A stretch of DNA of 6,817 nt from contig PEWM01000140.1 of NCBI GenBank assembly GCA_002779455.1, positions 1 to 6,817 of the forward strand. Direction: 5' to 3'. Below, in pieces: positions 1 through 6,294 of this stretch (the first letter of the stretch is position 1; the number at the start of each line of letters is the position of its first letter). Source of the stretch: Deltaproteobacteria bacterium CG07_land_8_20_14_0_80_60_11. GTDB lineage: Bacteria > Desulfobacterota > Desulfobaccia > Desulfobaccales > 0-14-0-80-60-11. The notes beneath the pieces were generated by a model that made no database searches, was not told the origin of the DNA, and worked only from the letters and a program-made list of their open reading frames with translations. The translations under genes were made by a program, and so were the position numbers.

Positions 1-724
1 CCTCCTTGATTTGGCGCAGGATCGATTCTATCCCCAACAGCATGTCCACGGGTTCAAATCCCGTGACCGCGCAGGGGAGGCCGAATCCGGCGGGGATGAA
101 GTCGTAGGCCGCCGTCCCGATGATGGTGGTGACGTGGCCGGGGCAGAGGAGCCCGGAAACCCGGACTTCGCCGCTGCTCAAGAGCGCCTTGAGGGCGGCG
201 GGCATGGTCTTGTGGACGCACCAGACCGAGAAATTATCCAGCTCGTAATGGGCCGCACTCTGGATGGCTATGGCGGTGGCGGGCATGGTGGTTTCGAAGC
301 CCACCCCGAAAAACACCAGGTGTTTATCCGGGGTCTGCCGGGCCAGTTCCACCGCATCCAGGGGGGAGTAAACCACCCGCACTGCGGCCCCCTGGGCCCG
401 CAGGCCTTCCAGAGAAGTGTGCGTGCCGGGGACCCGGAGCATGTCGCCGAAGGAGACCAGGACCACGCGGGGTTCGGTCCCCAGGGCCAGGAAGGCGTCC
501 AGATCTGACTGGCCGGTGACGCACACCGGGCAGCCGGGACCGGAAATGAGCTCTACCCCTGGGGGCAGGAGGGCTTTGAGGCCGAAGCGGGCCGCGGCCA
601 TGGTGTGGGTACCGCAGACCTCCATGATGGTGGCGGGGTTTTCCGTAAGGGCCGCCAGGGCCCCCAGGCGCCGGGCCAGGTCCTTGACCAGCGCCTGGTC
701 CCGGAACTCGTCAATAAACTTCAT
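1..724 (-). CDS. hypD: HypD, [NiFe]-hydrogenase maturation iron-sulfur protein (C-terminus beyond left edge)
   Basis: HypD is the cytoplasmic scaffold that, with HypC, carries the Fe atom while its CN and CO ligands are assembled for the [NiFe] active site. Translating the minus strand from the ATG at 724 gives an open frame of 241 codons to the window edge. It begins MKFIDEFRD and shows the family's cysteine motifs: CGTHTM with Cys37, and GPGCPVC with Cys65 and Cys68. Further family-typical stretches follow, VFFGVGFETT and LLCPGHV. Complete HypD proteins are about 360-370 residues, so roughly the last third, with the cysteines that bind the [4Fe-4S] cluster, lies outside the window. The start overlaps the end of hypC by 14 bp, and GGAG stands about 8 nt upstream inside hypC, so translation is probably coupled. 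No frameshift is seen. Confidence 0.96.
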   Translation of the reverse strand, partial: MKFIDEFRDQALVKDLARRLGALAALTENPATIMEVCGTHTMAAARFGLKALLPPGVELISGPGCPVCVTGQSDLDAFLALGTEPRVVLVSFGDMLRVPGTHTSLEGLRAQGAAVRVVYSPLDAVELARQTPDKHLVFFGVGFETTMPATAIAIQSAAHYELDNFSVWCVHKTMPAALKALLSSGEVRVSGLLCPGHVTTIIGTAAYDFIPAGFGLPCAVTGFEPVDMLLGIESILRQIKE

Positions 725-932
725 CGGCCAGGCTCCGGAGGAAGGTGAGGGTTTCTTCGGCATGCTCGGCATCCACCCGGGCGATGGCCAGCCCGGCGTG
801 AATGAGCACGTAATCGCCCAGCACCGCCTCGGGGAGCAGATCGAGGCGCACCGCCCGGGTCACCCCATCCACTTCGGCCACGGCGGCGACCCCGTCGATT
901 TCAATGAGACGCATGGGAATGGCAAGACACAT
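711..932 (-). CDS. hypC: HypC/HybG-family hydrogenase maturation chaperone
   Basis: HypC is a small chaperone (73 residues here, slightly short for a family of about 75-95). It binds HypD and shuttles the Fe(CN)2CO unit to the hydrogenase large-subunit precursor. The N-terminus MCLAIPMRL has the family signature, with the essential Cys2 exposed after removal of Met1. This fixes the start codon even though no clear Shine-Dalgarno sequence lies upstream. A second family stretch, GDYVLIHAGLAI, lies at about residues 39-50. The end (SLADEVY) overlaps hypD in another frame. The gene follows hypF on the same strand after a 146-bp gap, giving the order hypF-hypC-hypD that is common in hyp operons. 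The lack of a ribosome site suggests weak or unusual initiation, or dependence on mRNA structure formed by the upstream repeat. Confidence 0.96.
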   Translation of the reverse strand: MCLAIPMRLIEIDGVAAVAEVDGVTRAVRLDLLPEAVLGDYVLIHAGLAIARVDAEHAEETLTFLRSLADEVY

Positions 933-990
933 AGTAAATTCTGTTTAGCAGATTTTACTGATTTTAGAAAGTTAAGACGTTTAAAAGCCA

Positions 991-1037
991 GGGGGAAAAG
1001 GGGAAAAGGGGAAAAGGGGAAAAGGGGAAAGGGAAAA
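991..1037. repeat. GGGGAAAA short tandem repeat between hypF and hypC
   Basis: Four perfect copies of the 8-bp unit GGGGAAAA occupy 992-1023, with a leading G at 991. They are followed by shortened units GGGGAAA and GGGAAAA up to 1037. Five runs of four G spaced by four A fit the pattern of a potential G-quadruplex on the plus strand. The hyp genes are transcribed from the other strand, so the mRNA would carry U4C4 repeats and the G-rich strand would be the template. CCCTTTT occurs twice nearby (1058-1064 and 1074-1080) and could pair with AAAAGGG within the repeat. This offers several alternative hairpins, but no classical terminator with a U tract can be assigned. The repeat is prone to slippage, so copy number may vary between strains. 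Confidence 0.9.
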
Positions 1038-1078
1038 GAGAATCAAACAGCAATTAACCCTTTTCGCCTCTTGCCCTT

Positions 1079-3370
1079 TTACCCCTCTCTTTCCATCCGG
1101 GCGGCGGCCACGGCCACCTGGCCCAGGGCGATGGAGCCGTCGTTGGGCGGCGTCAGGGTATGGGTGAGCACCTCGAAGCCCCGCGCCGCCAGGGTGCGTT
1201 GAAGCCGGGTGAACAGCAGGGCGTTCTGCATCACGCCGCCGGACAGGGCCACCAGGTTCAGCCCGGTCCGCTCCCGGATCAGGTTGCAGGCGCCGGCCAG
1301 GAGCCGGACCAGGGAGTTGTGAAAGCGGGCGGCGATGGCGGCGGCGGCCACGCCGGCCAGGTAGTCGGCCACCACGGCCCGGAAGATGGCCAGGGTGTCC
1401 AGGACCAGGGCCTCCGGCGCCTGGTTGACGGCGGCGGGATAGAAGCCGTCTTCAGTCTCGTCGGCGGCCATTTCCAGTTCCATGGCCGGCTGCCCTTCGT
1501 AGGTCCGGAGGCGGCACACGTTTAGGGTTGCGGCCACCGCGTCGAAGAGGCGTCCGGCGCTGGTGGTGAGGGGCGAATTCAGACCCTCGGCCAACTGGCG
1601 GCGCAGGATGCGTTCTGAAAGCGGGGCATAGTGCAAGCCCAGCCGCCGGGCCTGGGTGGCAAAGTCATCGCCATAGAGACGGTAAAGGTAAGCGGCAGCC
1701 ATGCGGCCCGGGTCCTTGACCGCGGCTTCCCCGCCCGGGAGGCGCACGGGGGCGAAGTGGCCGGCCCGGGTGAAGCCGGCCAGGTCCGCCACCAGGAGTT
1801 CCCCGCCCCAGACGGCGCCGCCGGGGCCGTAGCCCGTGCCGTCCAGGGCGATGCCGATACAGCAATCGGCGCGCCGGTTTTCCGCCAGGCAGGCGGCGAT
1901 GTGGGCGTGATGGTGCTGCACCCCGATGAGGCGCACCCCGGCCAGACCCTGGGCATAGCGGGTGCTGAGATAGAGCGGATGGAGGTCGTGGGCGACGATG
2001 GCCGGGTCCTGGCGGCACAGGGCCTTAAAATGGGTGATGGCGCGCCGGTAATAATCAAAAGTCTCCACGGAATCCAGGTCGCCGATATGCGGGCTGAGCA
2101 GGGCGACGCCGTGGGCGGCCACGCAGAAGGTGTTCTTCTGTTCGGCCCCGACGCCCAGAACGGGCTCGGATAAAAGGGGCAGATAAATGGGCGTCGGCAC
2201 AAAACCCCGGGCCCGGCGCAGGGGGATCGCAGCACCGGTATCGACGGGGCGGACCACGGAGTCGTCACAGGGCGCCTGGATGTCCCGGTCATGCAGGAGG
2301 AAGGCGTCAGCCAGGCCGGCTAATTTGCGCCGGGCCTCAACGTTCGTATGCACCAAAGGCTCTTCGCTGAGGTTGCCGCTGGTCATCACCAGGGCGGCGG
2401 GGGCGTGCTCCATGAGCAGAAAGTGCAGGGGAGTGTAGGGCAGCATAAGCCCCAGGAACTTATGGCCCGGGGCCACGTGGGCCGAGACGGTGGCGTCCGG
2501 CCGCCGCCGGGCCAGGACGATGGGGCGCTCCCGGGAGAGGAGCCGCGACCGTTCCAGGTCGCCCAGACGGCACAGACGCTCGGCCTCGGCCAGGTCCCGG
2601 ACCATGAGGGCAAAGGGTTTGGCCACCCGGCCTTTGCGCTCCCTAAGGGTATGGACGGCCCCGTCATGGCGGGCGTCGGCGGCCAGGTGAAAGCCACCGA
2701 GGCCTTTGACGGCCACGATCTTGCCATGCTTCAGCAAACTTGCGGCCGCCGGGATGGCTTCCCGGTCCAGGCGCCGGTCCCCCTCTTCCAGCCAGACCCG
2801 GGGGCCGCAGACGGGGCAGGCGGTGGGTTCGGCATGGAAGCGCCGGTCCTCGGGGTTCTCGTATTCCGCCCGGCAGTGGGGACACATATCAAAGACCGCC
2901 ATGGTGGTGTGGGAGCGGTCATAGGGCACCTCCCGGATGATGGTGAATCGGGGGCCGCAGTTGGTGCAGTTGGTGAAGGGATACTGATAGCGCCGGTTGC
3001 CGGGGTCGGCGATGTCGGCCAGACAGTCGGCACAGGTGGCCACGTCCGCCGGGATCAGGGCCTCGGTGGCGGCCAGATGCCGGCTCTCCCGAATGGCAAA
3101 CCCGGCGCTGCCCTCGGGCGGGGTGGAGCGACTCACCACTGCCTCGATCTTGGCCAGGGCCGGGGCCTCCTGCTCCAGCTGGCCGATAAAAATGGCCAGG
3201 GAGGCGGGCGGGCCTTCAATCTCGATTTCGACGCACTGGGAAGTGTTGCACACCCAGCCGGCCAGGTGATGCAGCCGGGCCAGCCGGTAGACAAAGGGCC
3301 GGAAGCCAACGCCTTGCACCACGCCGGTCACCTTCAGCTTTTTTCGGGCCAGAGTCTCTAGAATCGCCAT
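1079..3370 (-). CDS. hypF: HypF, carbamoyltransferase of [NiFe]-hydrogenase maturation
   Basis: HypF uses carbamoyl phosphate and ATP to carbamoylate the C-terminal Cys of HypE, the precursor of the cyanide ligands. The predicted protein is 763 residues, close to the usual 750-780. Domains in order: acylphosphatase (about 10-95, GVVQGVGFRPFVYRLA, with catalytic Arg24 and Asn42); double zinc finger (Cys113/116, Cys135/138, Cys163/166, Cys185/188); YrdC-like domain (about 200-390, KGLGGFHLA, KPFALMVRD, MTSGNLSEEP); Kae1-like carbamoyltransferase domain (about 405-763, VQHHHAHIAACLAE, GIALDGTGYGPGG, ALSGGVMQN, PPNDGSIALGQ). The ATG at 3370 is chosen because the acylphosphatase begins directly after it and GGAAGG lies 11 nt upstream. 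The frame stays open for 119 more codons upstream, but that stretch is low in conserved character and overlaps the promoter and the neighbouring relic gene. All catalytic motifs look intact. Confidence 0.97.
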   Translation of the reverse strand: MAILETLARKKLKVTGVVQGVGFRPFVYRLARLHHLAGWVCNTSQCVEIEIEGPPASLAIFIGQLEQEAPALAKIEAVVSRSTPPEGSAGFAIRESRHLAATEALIPADVATCADCLADIADPGNRRYQYPFTNCTNCGPRFTIIREVPYDRSHTTMAVFDMCPHCRAEYENPEDRRFHAEPTACPVCGPRVWLEEGDRRLDREAIPAAASLLKHGKIVAVKGLGGFHLAADARHDGAVHTLRERKGRVAKPFALMVRDLAEAERLCRLGDLERSRLLSRERPIVLARRRPDATVSAHVAPGHKFLGLMLPYTPLHFLLMEHAPAALVMTSGNLSEEPLVHTNVEARRKLAGLADAFLLHDRDIQAPCDDSVVRPVDTGAAIPLRRARGFVPTPIYLPLLSEPVLGVGAEQKNTFCVAAHGVALLSPHIGDLDSVETFDYYRRAITHFKALCRQDPAIVAHDLHPLYLSTRYAQGLAGVRLIGVQHHHAHIAACLAENRRADCCIGIALDGTGYGPGGAVWGGELLVADLAGFTRAGHFAPVRLPGGEAAVKDPGRMAAAYLYRLYGDDFATQARRLGLHYAPLSERILRRQLAEGLNSPLTTSAGRLFDAVAATLNVCRLRTYEGQPAMELEMAADETEDGFYPAAVNQAPEALVLDTLAIFRAVVADYLAGVAAAAIAARFHNSLVRLLAGACNLIRERTGLNLVALSGGVMQNALLFTRLQRTLAARGFEVLTHTLTPPNDGSIALGQVAVAAARMEREG

Positions 3371-3435
3371 GCGCCGCGTTACCTTCCGGCCGGGAACCCC
3401 TCGATGCTGCGACTGATTGCTGATAGACGATAAAA

Positions 3436-3463
3436 AGTATAACAGATTTTTGGAGACTGAGAA
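3436..3463 (-). promoter_or_regulatory. Candidate sigma-70 promoter for hypF (extended -10)
   Basis: Reading leftward, TTCTCA (3463-3458; 4 of 6 matches to TTGACA) is followed after 16 nt by TATACT (3441-3436; 5 of 6 matches to TATAAT). TG stands one base before the -10, giving the extended form TGTTATACT. Transcription would start near 3429 and leave a leader of about 58 nt before the hypF ATG. The surrounding DNA is locally AT-rich in an otherwise GC-rich region. No sigma-54 type promoter (GG-N10-GC with the usual flanks), often seen for hyp operons, was noticed. Confidence 0.45.
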
Positions 3464-3546
3464 CCATCCCGGCAGGGGGACTACCCAGCCTCTGGAAGCC
3501 GGCGGCGGGTTCAGCCCGGAAACCATTGCCCGGGCTGACGTGGAAA

Positions 3547-3595
3547 CCTGCACGACTGAAGGAAAATGTGGTATATATAAAATAACCCGCGCAGG
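3547..3595 (+). promoter_or_regulatory. Candidate rightward promoter inside an inverted repeat
   Basis: TGGTATATA (3569-3577) has the form of an extended -10, and the AT-rich run continues to 3585. The -35 position at 17-nt spacing (TGCACG, 3549-3554) matches TTGACA at only 3 of 6 bases. The AT-rich core sits between CCTGCACG (3547-3554) and CGCGCAGG (3588-3595), an inverted repeat with 7 of 8 positions paired. That arrangement would suit an operator or an mRNA hairpin. It may have served the now-lost response-regulator gene and could still drive the kinase gene through a leader of about 265 nt. The evidence is sequence pattern only. Confidence 0.3.
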
Positions 3596-3701
3596 TGGGG
3601 TGGATGGTCCCGGAGGGTCAGACGCGGGTTTCCGCGGGGACGGGGAGGGGGCCGGTAAATCCTGGCGGGCTTCTCCGGCCATCAGGCCAGCAGTCCGTGA
3701 A

Positions 3702-3791
3702 ATGGTCAAGCCGGTGGATTTTGACAAGTTTTTCCAGGCAGTGGAAGAATTGGGCCTCTACTGGCTGTTGTTGAACAAGGCGCCCAGTTGA
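3702..3791 (+). pseudogene. 3' relic of a CheY/Rcp1-like response regulator gene
   Basis: The 29 codons before the TGA at 3789-3791 read MVKPVDFDKFF followed by QAVEELGLYWLLLNKAPS. This is the hallmark end of single-domain receivers of the Rcp1/CheY-like group: the conserved Lys-Pro after beta-5, then helix alpha-5 ending in LGLYWLLLN. The rest of the receiver (acidic pair, phospho-Asp, Thr/Ser) is absent. The codons just upstream in the same frame do not resemble a receiver, and no Shine-Dalgarno sequence precedes the ATG. I read it as what remains after deletion of the 5' part of the gene. Its position 60 bp before the REC-PAS-kinase gene fits a former operon of small response regulator plus kinase. 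A translated micropeptide cannot be excluded but is less likely. Confidence 0.75.
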
Positions 3792-3810
3792 CCGGTCAAG
3801 GCCGGGTTTT
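3792..3810 (+). terminator. Weak possible terminator after the response-regulator relic
   Basis: Immediately after the relic's stop codon, CCGGTC (3792-3797) can pair with GGCCGG (3800-3805) through one G-T wobble, with a very tight loop. GTTTT follows (3806-3810). The stem is short and there are only four T residues, so this is at most a weak terminator, perhaps the one belonging to the lost gene. Confidence 0.2.
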
Positions 3811-3851
3811 CCAGGAGGCGGCGTCCCGGTAGGTAGTCGCCGGAGTAAGTC

Positions 3852-5342
3852 ATGGAACGGTCCCTGCGTATCTTGATTCTGGAGGATTGGCCCAGCGATG
3901 CGGAGCTGATGACCTATGAGCTGCGGCAAGCCGGGATCGCCCACACTTACCGGCGCGTTGCCGACCGGGAGCATTTTGTCGCGGCGCTGGCAGAAAATTG
4001 GCCGGATCTCATCCTGTCGGACTTTCATCTCCCGAGTTTCGATGGCCTGGAGGCCCTGGTTCTGGCCCAGGCCGCCTGCCCGGATACGCCCTTCATCTTT
4101 GTCTCCGGGGCCATGGGTGAAGAGGTGGCCATCGACGCGGTGAAGCGCGGAGCTACGGATTATGTGCTCAAGGACCGCCTATCCCGTCTGGGCCCCGCGG
4201 TCCAGCGGGCCCTGCGGGAGGCCGAAGAGCGCCGGGAGCGCCGCCAGGCCGAGGCCGCTCTGAGAGAAAGTGAGGGGAAATACCGCCTCCTGGTCAATAA
4301 CCTCCCGGCCGTGGTGTATAAAGGCTATGTGGATTGTGCGGTCGATTTTATCGATGAGAAAGTGGAAGAGCTCACCGGCTACCCGAAGCGAGAATTCGAC
4401 ACCCGGAACCTGAAATGGTTTGACGTGTTGATTCCCGAGGACCGGGAAAAATTTAAACAGACGTTTTTGGAGGGACTGAAAACTTCCAAGTCATACATCA
4501 GAGAATACCGGATCAGGAGAGCCGACGGGGAGGTCATCTGGATTCAGGACCGGGGCCAGATTATCTGTGACCCGGACGGCCGGGTAGAGTATATCAGCGG
4601 GGTGTTTTTCGACATTACCGAGCGCCGCCACGCCGAAGGGGCCCTGCGGGAATCGGAGCAACGGCTGCGCTTCCTCACCTCGCAGCTCCTGAGTGCCCAG
4701 GAACGGGAACGGAAACGGATTTCCATGGAGCTGCACGACGAGCTGGGGCAGAGCCTGGCGGTGCTGAAACTCCAGATCAGGGCCATTGAACGGGCCCTTA
4801 GGGACGATCAGCAGGATTTAAAAGAGGGGTGCGTGGAACTGCTCCTCTATCTGGACGGGGTGATTGACGACATCCGCCGTCTCTCCCGGGATTTGAGCCC
4901 CGCGATCTTAGAAGACCTGGGCCTGCAGTCGGCGTTGAAATATTTGCTCGATGGGGTCAGCAAGCATTATACCGTCAGCCATTCCTTTGAGGTGGAAGAT
5001 TTGGATCATCTGTTCCCGGCTGACGCCCAAATTATTATTTACCGGATTTTTCAGGAATGCCTGACCAATATCTCCAAGCACGCCGGCGCCACCGAGGTCT
5101 CGATCGCCGTTAAAGAAAATGATGGCTTGATCTCCCTAATGATAGAGGACAACGGGGCAGGTTTCGATCCGTCCCAGGTCTCGGCCCGCCGGGCCACCGG
5201 CCGGGGGCTGGGTTTGGCCGCCCTGGATGAACGGGCCCGGATGCTGGGGGGGGCCTTGAAGATCCGGAGCCAGCCGGGGTTCGGCACCAGAATGACCTGC
5301 GTCATTCCCGTTGATCAGAGGAGAAGAGCCGCGGGCAATTAA
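3852..5342 (+). CDS. Soluble REC-PAS-histidine kinase (HisKA_3/NarX-like)
   Basis: This is a 496-residue sensor kinase with no signal peptide or membrane segment, so it is cytoplasmic. Domains in order: receiver (about 5-125; acidic Glu11/Asp12, phospho-acceptor Asp57 in ILSDFHLP, Ser85, Lys107); a charged coiled-coil linker (about 120-140); a PAS domain with PAC motif (about 140-260; EYRIRRADGEVIWIQDRGQI then FFDITERR); a HisKA_3 dimerisation domain (about 272-345; RKRISMELHDELGQ with phospho-His295); and an HATPase_c domain (about 390-490; Asn406 in the N box, EDNGAGFDP, GRGLGLAALDERA, FGTRM). The HisKA_3 type normally pairs with NarL/FixJ regulators, and one lies 14 bp downstream. GGAG at 3842-3845, 6 nt before the ATG, supports the start. 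An N-terminal receiver means another kinase, or this one, may tune it. The PAS ligand cannot be told; no heme- or flavin-binding motif was recognised. Confidence 0.94.
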   Translation: MERSLRILILEDWPSDAELMTYELRQAGIAHTYRRVADREHFVAALAENWPDLILSDFHLPSFDGLEALVLAQAACPDTPFIFVSGAMGEEVAIDAVKRGATDYVLKDRLSRLGPAVQRALREAEERRERRQAEAALRESEGKYRLLVNNLPAVVYKGYVDCAVDFIDEKVEELTGYPKREFDTRNLKWFDVLIPEDREKFKQTFLEGLKTSKSYIREYRIRRADGEVIWIQDRGQIICDPDGRVEYISGVFFDITERRHAEGALRESEQRLRFLTSQLLSAQERERKRISMELHDELGQSLAVLKLQIRAIERALRDDQQDLKEGCVELLLYLDGVIDDIRRLSRDLSPAILEDLGLQSALKYLLDGVSKHYTVSHSFEVEDLDHLFPADAQIIIYRIFQECLTNISKHAGATEVSIAVKENDGLISLMIEDNGAGFDPSQVSARRATGRGLGLAALDERARMLGGALKIRSQPGFGTRMTCVIPVDQRRRAAGN

Positions 5343-5356
5343 TATGGAGGAGCGCG

Positions 5357-6028
5357 ATGGAGAGCCCTTTCAAGATTTTGTTGGCTGATGACCATGTGAT
5401 GTTTCGCCGGGGCATCAGGAGTATGATTCAAGGGATGGACAAGGTGGAGGTGGTGGGAGAAGCCGGTGATGGCCTCGAACTTCTGCGACTCCTGAGGGAT
5501 ATTCACCCCCACCTGGTGATTATGGATATCTCCATGCCGAACCTCCGGGGTCTGGAAGCCACCCGGGAGATAAAAATCCTTGACCCTGGGGTCAAGGTCC
5601 TGATCCTGACCATGCACAAGGACCGGGAATACCTGTACCACGCCTTGACGGCCGGCGCCGAGGGCTATCTGCTCAAGGAGGATGCGGACGGGGAATTGAT
5701 GTCGGCCATCGAGACCTTGCGCCAAGGCGGCACCTTCATCTCACCCCTGCTGTCCGCCCAGATGGCCGATATTTTCGTGGATAAATTCCGGGCGGGGGGC
5801 GAGCCCCGGACGGCGCCGGAGGAACCCCTCACCGTCCGGGAACGGGAAATCGTCAAACTCATCGCCGAAGGAAAATCCAGCAAGGAGATCGGCGAACTTC
5901 TCTTTATCAGCAGCCGGACGGCGCAACACCACCGCGCCAACATCATGAAAAAATTAAACCTCAAGAAAACCGCCGACCTGGTTAAGTATGCCATCCAGAA
6001 GGGTTACGTCATGGCCTCGGCCTTTTGA
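5357..6028 (+). CDS. NarL/FixJ-family response regulator (REC plus LuxR-type HTH)
   Basis: A full-length 223-residue DNA-binding response regulator. The receiver (about 5-125) has Asp11/Asp12, phospho-acceptor Asp57 (VIMDISMP), Thr85 (LILTM) and Lys107 (LLKE), so all phosphorylation residues are present. A linker of about 30 residues leads to a LuxR-type helix-turn-helix (about 157-215): LTVREREIVKLIAEGKSSKEIGELLFIS, quoted here only as a region, followed by RTAQHHRANIMKKL. GGAGG at 5346-5350 sits 6 nt before the ATG. The stop of the kinase gene is only 14 bp upstream, so the two are almost certainly co-transcribed and form a cognate pair. Its targets are unknown. The nearby TAGGTA elements are a reasonable candidate, since NarL-type dimers bind short inverted repeats. 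Confidence 0.95.
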   Translation: MESPFKILLADDHVMFRRGIRSMIQGMDKVEVVGEAGDGLELLRLLRDIHPHLVIMDISMPNLRGLEATREIKILDPGVKVLILTMHKDREYLYHALTAGAEGYLLKEDADGELMSAIETLRQGGTFISPLLSAQMADIFVDKFRAGGEPRTAPEEPLTVREREIVKLIAEGKSSKEIGELLFISSRTAQHHRANIMKKLNLKKTADLVKYAIQKGYVMASAF

Positions 6029-6092
6029 CCGTTCTCCCGGCTTCCCCGGCCCGGCGTTTTTGCCTCAACTCTCTGCCGTCACTGCCCTCCCC

Positions 6093-6107
6093 GGGGCGTT
6101 CAGCCCC
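6093..6107 (+). other. Short hairpin after the NarL-type regulator gene
   Basis: GGGGC (6093-6097) and GCCCC (6103-6107) form a perfect 5-bp stem with loop GTTCA. No T tract follows, so it is not a standard intrinsic terminator. Part of it, GGCGTTCAG (6095-6103), recurs in reverse complement as CTGAACGCC at 6253-6261, on the other side of the TAGGTA element. The 6057-6061 T run just after the regulator's stop has only a 4-bp CCGG stem before it. No convincing terminator was therefore found in this gap. Confidence 0.3.
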
Positions 6108-6160
6108 CCCCTACGGAAATTTATGCGCCGTGCAATTGTTGCCGATGCTTTTAAGACAGT

Positions 6161-6206
6161 CTAGGTATTTTTGCCCATAGGAAATTAGGTAATAGTGCCA
6201 ATTTCC
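6161..6206 (+). promoter_or_regulatory. TAGGTA regulatory element, upstream copy
   Basis: This copy contains TAGGTATTTTT (6162-6172) with a degenerate second arm (GCCCATA), and a further half-site TTAGGTAAT at 6185-6193. It aligns with the element at 6771-6817 in about 34 of 47 columns, allowing two single-base gaps, including 11 identical bases in a row. It ends about 88 bp before the start codon of the receiver-only gene. Such conservation between two noncoding stretches suggests an operator or a promoter-proximal protein-binding site rather than chance. No convincing -35/-10 pair was found nearby (TTGCCG at 6139-6144 is the best -35-like hexamer). Confidence 0.6.
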
Positions 6207-6294
6207 TTTTCCCCAGCGATGCGCTACTCTGCCGCACAGCGTTGCATCCGGCCTGAACGCCGGGCACAAGCGCCGCCGCCGGGAGCAGAAAACC

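Larger units (their letters stand above)
3371..3851. other. Divergent intergenic region between hypF and the sensor kinase gene
   Basis: This 481-bp stretch separates two gene groups that are transcribed away from each other. It holds a promoter candidate for each direction, an inverted repeat around the rightward candidate, a small perfect hairpin at 3623-3636 (CGCGG-GTTT-CCGCG), and the 3' end of a response-regulator gene at 3702-3791. A frame open from 3417 to 3791 runs into that relic, but its first 95 codons resemble no protein family I know and are taken as noncoding. Nothing else was recognised here. Confidence 0.7.

Noticed and set aside
991..1037. A CRISPR-like array
   Set aside because: The repeat unit is 8 bp with no unique spacers, so it is a simple tandem repeat.
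417..1202. A 261-codon open frame on the plus strand over hypD, hypC and the repeat
   Set aside because: It is antisense to two clear hyp genes and translates the tandem repeat into a Lys/Gly run. No domain is visible.
2348..3361. A 337-codon open frame on the plus strand
   Set aside because: It lies entirely antisense to hypF. Such long antisense frames are common in GC-rich genes, and its Gly/Gln/His-rich translation resembles no family.
3417..3701. A complete novel protein from 3417 to 3791 that ends in the receiver tail
   Set aside because: The first 95 codons have no receiver motifs, contain promoter-like AT-rich DNA, and show no ribosome site. Only the last 29 codons look protein-derived.
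3371..3727. A 119-codon N-terminal extension of hypF in the same open frame
   Set aside because: HypF family proteins begin with the acylphosphatase domain, which starts right after the ATG at 3370. The extension has no recognisable domain and runs antisense over the promoter candidates and the relic gene.
3618..4028. A 136-codon minus-strand frame over the relic and the kinase start
   Set aside because: It is the antisense shadow of the conserved receiver sequences and has no recognisable protein features or ribosome site.
6036..6061. An intrinsic terminator after the NarL-type regulator
   Set aside because: Only a 4-bp CCGG stem can be drawn before the T run at 6057-6061, too weak to call.
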